From contig JAZUFW010000058.1 in assembly GCA_045640905.1 (NCBI GenBank), positions 1 to 64,000 on the forward strand: DNA of 64,000 nt, in the 5' to 3' direction. Under the pieces are notes generated by a model. That model was not told the origin of the DNA. It saw only the letters and a list, made by a program, of their open reading frames with translations, and did no database searches. The position numbers were made by a program, and so were the translations under genes. Source of the DNA: JAILLW01 sp045640905 (lineage in GTDB: Bacteria > Bacillota > Clostridia > Lachnospirales > Lachnospiraceae). Positions 61,460-64,000 of the stretch are shown piece by piece; within the stretch, counting starts at the first letter, position 1, and every line of letters begins with the position of its first letter.

Positions 61460-61465
61460 TATAAT
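61460..61465 (+). promoter_or_regulatory. -10 box of the DHH phosphoesterase gene
   Basis: TATAAT 34 nt before the ATG at 61500, with a GGAGGG ribosome site between. A -35 match is weak (TGACCG about 17 nt upstream). Confidence 0.5.
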
Positions 61466-61499
61466 TTTTCCAGAAATGTATTTCTCGGAGGGTATAAAT

Positions 61500-62426
61500 A
61501 TGGCTATGAGATTGGTTACCAGATCTGACTTTGACGGATTGGCATGCGGTGCATTGCTCCTTGAAGCAGGAGTAATAGATCATTGGCAGTTCGCTCATCC
61601 CAAAGATTTGCAGGATGGTTTGGTTGAAATTAACGAAAACGATTGCCTGGCTAATGTTCCTTATGTTCCCGGATGCGGACTGTGGTTCGATCATCATTCC
61701 AGCGAACATGAGAGATTGGAATTGCAGGGCAAATATAAAGGCGAAAGCAGAATAACGCCTTCATGTGCGCGTATTATTTATGAGTATTACGGTGGCAAGG
61801 AAAAGTTCCCGAACTATGATGATATCATGGTAGCAGTAGACAAAGTTGATTCGGGAAACCTGACCGTTGATGAAATACTGAATCCTACCGGATGGATTCT
61901 GGTTGGATTTTTGATGGATCCGAGAACAGGCCTCGGAAGATGGCGTCAGTTCACCATTTCAAACTATCAGTTGATGGAAAAACTGATGGTTGCATGCCGT
62001 GACAAATCCACGGAAGAAATTCTCGCTATGCCCGATGTTAAGGAGCGTATCGAAGTATATATGGAGCAGACCGAGAAGTTTAAGCAGATGGTTGCCGATC
62101 ACACTGAAGTGAAGGGAAATGTTATCATCAGCGATTTGCGTGGTGTTGATCCTATTTACACCGGCAACAGATTCTTGATTTACAGTCTGTATCCCGAACA
62201 GAATGTTTCCGCATGGATAGTTAACGGACGAGGCGGACACGGCTGTTCGGCCGCAGTAGGTTACAGCATCATTAATAAAACCTGTAAGGTTAATGTAGGG
62301 AGCTTAATGCTTAAGTACAACGGCGGCGGACACGAAAAGGTTGGAACCTGTCAGTTCTCTGACGAGAATATGGCGACAGATTTGCCGAAGATGCTTGATG
62401 AACTGTGCGCAATGGCAAACGCATAA
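61500..62426 (+). CDS. DHH/DHHA1 family phosphoesterase
   Basis: The 308 aa product starts at 61500, after GGAGGG; an in-frame ATG at 61476 overlaps that site. The DHH half has the metal-binding RSDFDGLACG and LWFDHHSSEH, and the DHHA1 half the GGGH motif (KYNGGGHEKVG). Such enzymes cleave polyphosphate, nanoRNA, pAp or cyclic dinucleotides; the N-terminal His-x-x-x-Asp-x-Asp usual in that family reads TRSDFD here. The exact substrate is unknown. Confidence 0.85.
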   Translation: MAMRLVTRSDFDGLACGALLLEAGVIDHWQFAHPKDLQDGLVEINENDCLANVPYVPGCGLWFDHHSSEHERLELQGKYKGESRITPSCARIIYEYYGGKEKFPNYDDIMVAVDKVDSGNLTVDEILNPTGWILVGFLMDPRTGLGRWRQFTISNYQLMEKLMVACRDKSTEEILAMPDVKERIEVYMEQTEKFKQMVADHTEVKGNVIISDLRGVDPIYTGNRFLIYSLYPEQNVSAWIVNGRGGHGCSAAVGYSIINKTCKVNVGSLMLKYNGGGHEKVGTCQFSDENMATDLPKMLDELCAMANA

Positions 62427-62442
62427 ATAATGATTTTATTTT

Positions 62443-62476
62443 GAGCAGGCGGAATTTTAGCCTGCTCGATTTTATT
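62443..62476 (+). terminator. Terminator after the DHH gene
   Basis: GAGCAGGC and GCCTGCTC form a perfect 8 bp stem with a 9 nt loop, then GATTTTATT. It lies just before the GH27 ribosome site GGGAG. Confidence 0.7.
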
Positions 62477-62493
62477 GAAGCGGGAGAAATAAT

Positions 62494-63753
62494 ATGAAAA
62501 CTAAAACAGCACCTATGGGATGGAACAGTTGGGATTGTTACGGAGCTGCAGTAACCGAGGATATAGTAAGGCAAAATGCCGAATTCATGGCCAAGTACCT
62601 GAAACAGTATGGTTGGGAATATGTGGTAGTGGATATTCAGTGGAGCGAACCTGAGGCGATTAATAATGAGTATCATCCGTTTGCGGATTTATGTATGGAT
62701 GAATACGGCAGATTGCTGCCTGCGCCGAACAGATTCCCTTCAGCCAAGGACGGTAACGGGTTCAAGCCGCTTTCCGATTATGTGCATTCGCTTGGATTGA
62801 AATTTGGAATTCATATAATGCGAGGCATTCCGAGAGGTGCCGTTCACCGCAATTTGCCTGTAAAGGGAACCAATCGTACTGCCAGAGAAGTTGCGAAAAC
62901 GGCAAGCATCTGCTGCTGGAATTCGGATATGTACGGTCTGGATCCTCAAAAAAGCGGAGCCCGTGAATACTATGACAGTATTTTTGAATTGTATGCTTCG
63001 TGGGGAGTTGATTTTATTAAGTGTGATGACATATGCCGTGAATTACCGCATGAAGAGGAAGAACTGATCATGCTGTCGGAATCATTGCGAAACTGCGGAC
63101 GCGACATGGTACTAAGTCTTTCACCCGGACCTGCCTTATTGGAAAAGGCAGAACTGTATAAAGAAGTGTCCGATATGTGGAGAATTACTGACGATTTCTG
63201 GGACAAATGGGAACTCCTTTACAATATGTTCGAAAGATGCGAAAAGTGGTGCACGCATACCGGAGCCGGAAACTGGCCGGATGCGGATATGCTGCCCATA
63301 GGTCCGATTCGCCAGGTTTATAATAAAGATGAACGTACCAATTTTACAAAGGATGAACAGATTACCATGATGACGCTGTGGTGCATTTTTAGGGCGCCTT
63401 TGATGATTGGCGGTGAAATGACCGGGTTTGATGAATTCACCATGAGCCTGATTACCAATGAGGAAATTCTTAGGATGCATCAGGATGTCAGACATTCGCA
63501 TCAGGTATTCAGACGCAATATTAACGGAATCGAACATGCGGTATGGATAGGAGTTACGAACGAAGGAAAAACATATGTGGCTGTTTTTAATCTCGGAGAT
63601 GAAGACAGCAAGATAGAGCTTGATTTGAATGAACTGGAAATATATTCGGATATTTCGGCAACGGAACTTTGGGGTAATAAAAAAGCAGTGTCAAACAATA
63701 TGACACTGCCGATTGAAATCGCAAAACACGGTGCAAAGGTTTTTGCATTTTAG
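62494..63753 (+). CDS. GH27 alpha-galactosidase-type glycosidase
   Basis: A 419 aa cytoplasmic enzyme, with no signal peptide, of glycoside hydrolase family 27. Landmarks are MGWNSWDCYG at the start, YVVVDIQWSEP, KFGIHIMRGIPR and the nucleophile Asp in DFIKCDDICR; GNWPDADMLPIG carries the acid/base region. Family members release terminal alpha-galactose, but alpha-N-acetylgalactosamine or beta-arabinopyranose activity also occurs. It likely acts on imported oligosaccharides. Confidence 0.88.
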   Translation: MKTKTAPMGWNSWDCYGAAVTEDIVRQNAEFMAKYLKQYGWEYVVVDIQWSEPEAINNEYHPFADLCMDEYGRLLPAPNRFPSAKDGNGFKPLSDYVHSLGLKFGIHIMRGIPRGAVHRNLPVKGTNRTAREVAKTASICCWNSDMYGLDPQKSGAREYYDSIFELYASWGVDFIKCDDICRELPHEEEELIMLSESLRNCGRDMVLSLSPGPALLEKAELYKEVSDMWRITDDFWDKWELLYNMFERCEKWCTHTGAGNWPDADMLPIGPIRQVYNKDERTNFTKDEQITMMTLWCIFRAPLMIGGEMTGFDEFTMSLITNEEILRMHQDVRHSHQVFRRNINGIEHAVWIGVTNEGKTYVAVFNLGDEDSKIELDLNELEIYSDISATELWGNKKAVSNNMTLPIEIAKHGAKVFAF

Positions 63754-63763
63754 CTGTAAACTG

Positions 63764-63793
63764 TTATTACGTTATCACAAGTAATAAGTTTTA
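63764..63793. terminator. Possible weak hairpin between convergent genes
   Basis: TTATTAC pairs with GTAATAA over a 10 nt loop, with T-rich sequence after it. It is AT-only and could be coincidence. Confidence 0.3.
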
Positions 63794-64000
63794 ATGAATT
63801 ATCGATAATATATCCGCAGCCGTTGGGGCTAAATAGGTTGCACCTGCATTCATTAGTTCATCTTTTGAACCGTATCCGAAGAGAACGCCTACAGAATCCA
63901 GACCGAAATGTTTCGCGCCGAGTATATCGTATTCGCGATCGCCGATCATCAATGATTTCGAAACATCGTCAATATGACATTCTTTTAGGGCATATTCCAA
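63791..64000 (-). CDS. HAD-family hydrolase, C-terminal part (runs off the window)
   Basis: Only 69 residues from the C-terminus are in view; the N-terminus and catalytic Asp loop lie beyond 64000. The visible SLMIGDREYDILGAKHFGLDSVGVLFGYG is the fourth HAD motif with its Asp pair and the VGVLxGYG loop, as in phosphoglycolate-phosphatase-like (Gph) enzymes. The C-terminus ATYLAPTAADILSII also fits that family. The first Met shown is probably internal. Confidence 0.85.
   Translation of the reverse strand: MEYALKECHIDDVSKSLMIGDREYDILGAKHFGLDSVGVLFGYGSKDELMNAGATYLAPTAADILSIIH

Overview
The window reads as a chromosomal segment of a Gram-positive anaerobe of the Clostridia, most likely a Lachnospiraceae member of the Butyrivibrio/Pseudobutyrivibrio type. 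This is an inference from gene content. The evidence is AT-leaning codon use, strong GGAGG ribosome sites, lipoprotein-anchored binding proteins, YesM/YesN-type sugar signalling, plant-polysaccharide enzymes (GH5, GH27), indolepyruvate:ferredoxin oxidoreductase and a Gram-positive type LexA operator. No rRNA, phage, insertion-sequence transposase or CRISPR array is visible. About 60 protein genes and one tRNA are supported.

Layout. 1-284: a folded inverted-repeat element. 285-4560: argCJBD (ornithine synthesis). 4605-12197: an orphan solute-binding protein, comEA, a two-component system with a GerMN lipoprotein, then comEC on the other strand. 12263-12344: a short palindromic repeat. 12400-16604: a molybdopterin cytidylyltransferase-like gene divergent from a three-gene xanthine-dehydrogenase-type enzyme. 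16680-23981: holA, a DUF3298 lipoprotein, a deacylase, folE, two small genes, an apparently SOS-controlled 5'-nucleotidase and a lipid kinase. 24009-24520: a noncoding repeat block. 24625-25863: glyA. 26034-26407: a candidate structured RNA.

26472-35369 holds two cell-surface acylation cassettes, each an MBOAT acyltransferase with SGNH partners; the second also has its own acyl carrier protein. Between them, on the opposite strand, lie a ThrH phosphatase and a GGDEF cyclase. 35369-44923 is a sugar module: membrane-anchored binding protein, YesM kinase, YesN regulator, two sugar-binding lipoproteins, a tandem-ATPase, a permease and a small membrane protein. This order suggests that external sugar is sensed, signalled and imported by one locus.

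45087-64000 is mostly housekeeping with accessory genes mixed in: a MATE exporter, a Cys-rich surface protein, a beta-CASP nuclease, thyA-folA fused in layout to a secreted GH5 glucanase, ilvE-iorAB-paaK-ACT for branched-chain and aromatic 2-oxo acid metabolism, queH-argS, tRNA-Gly(CCC), azlCD, a DHH phosphoesterase, a GH27 galactosidase and the tail of a HAD phosphatase.

The most notable signals are the two MBOAT cassettes with the RNA-like leader in front of the first, the family of palindromic noncoding repeats (two related copies plus a composite block), the LexA-type sites on the 5'-nucleotidase promoter, and several genes whose promoter -10 boxes sit so close to the start codon that the mRNAs should be leaderless.
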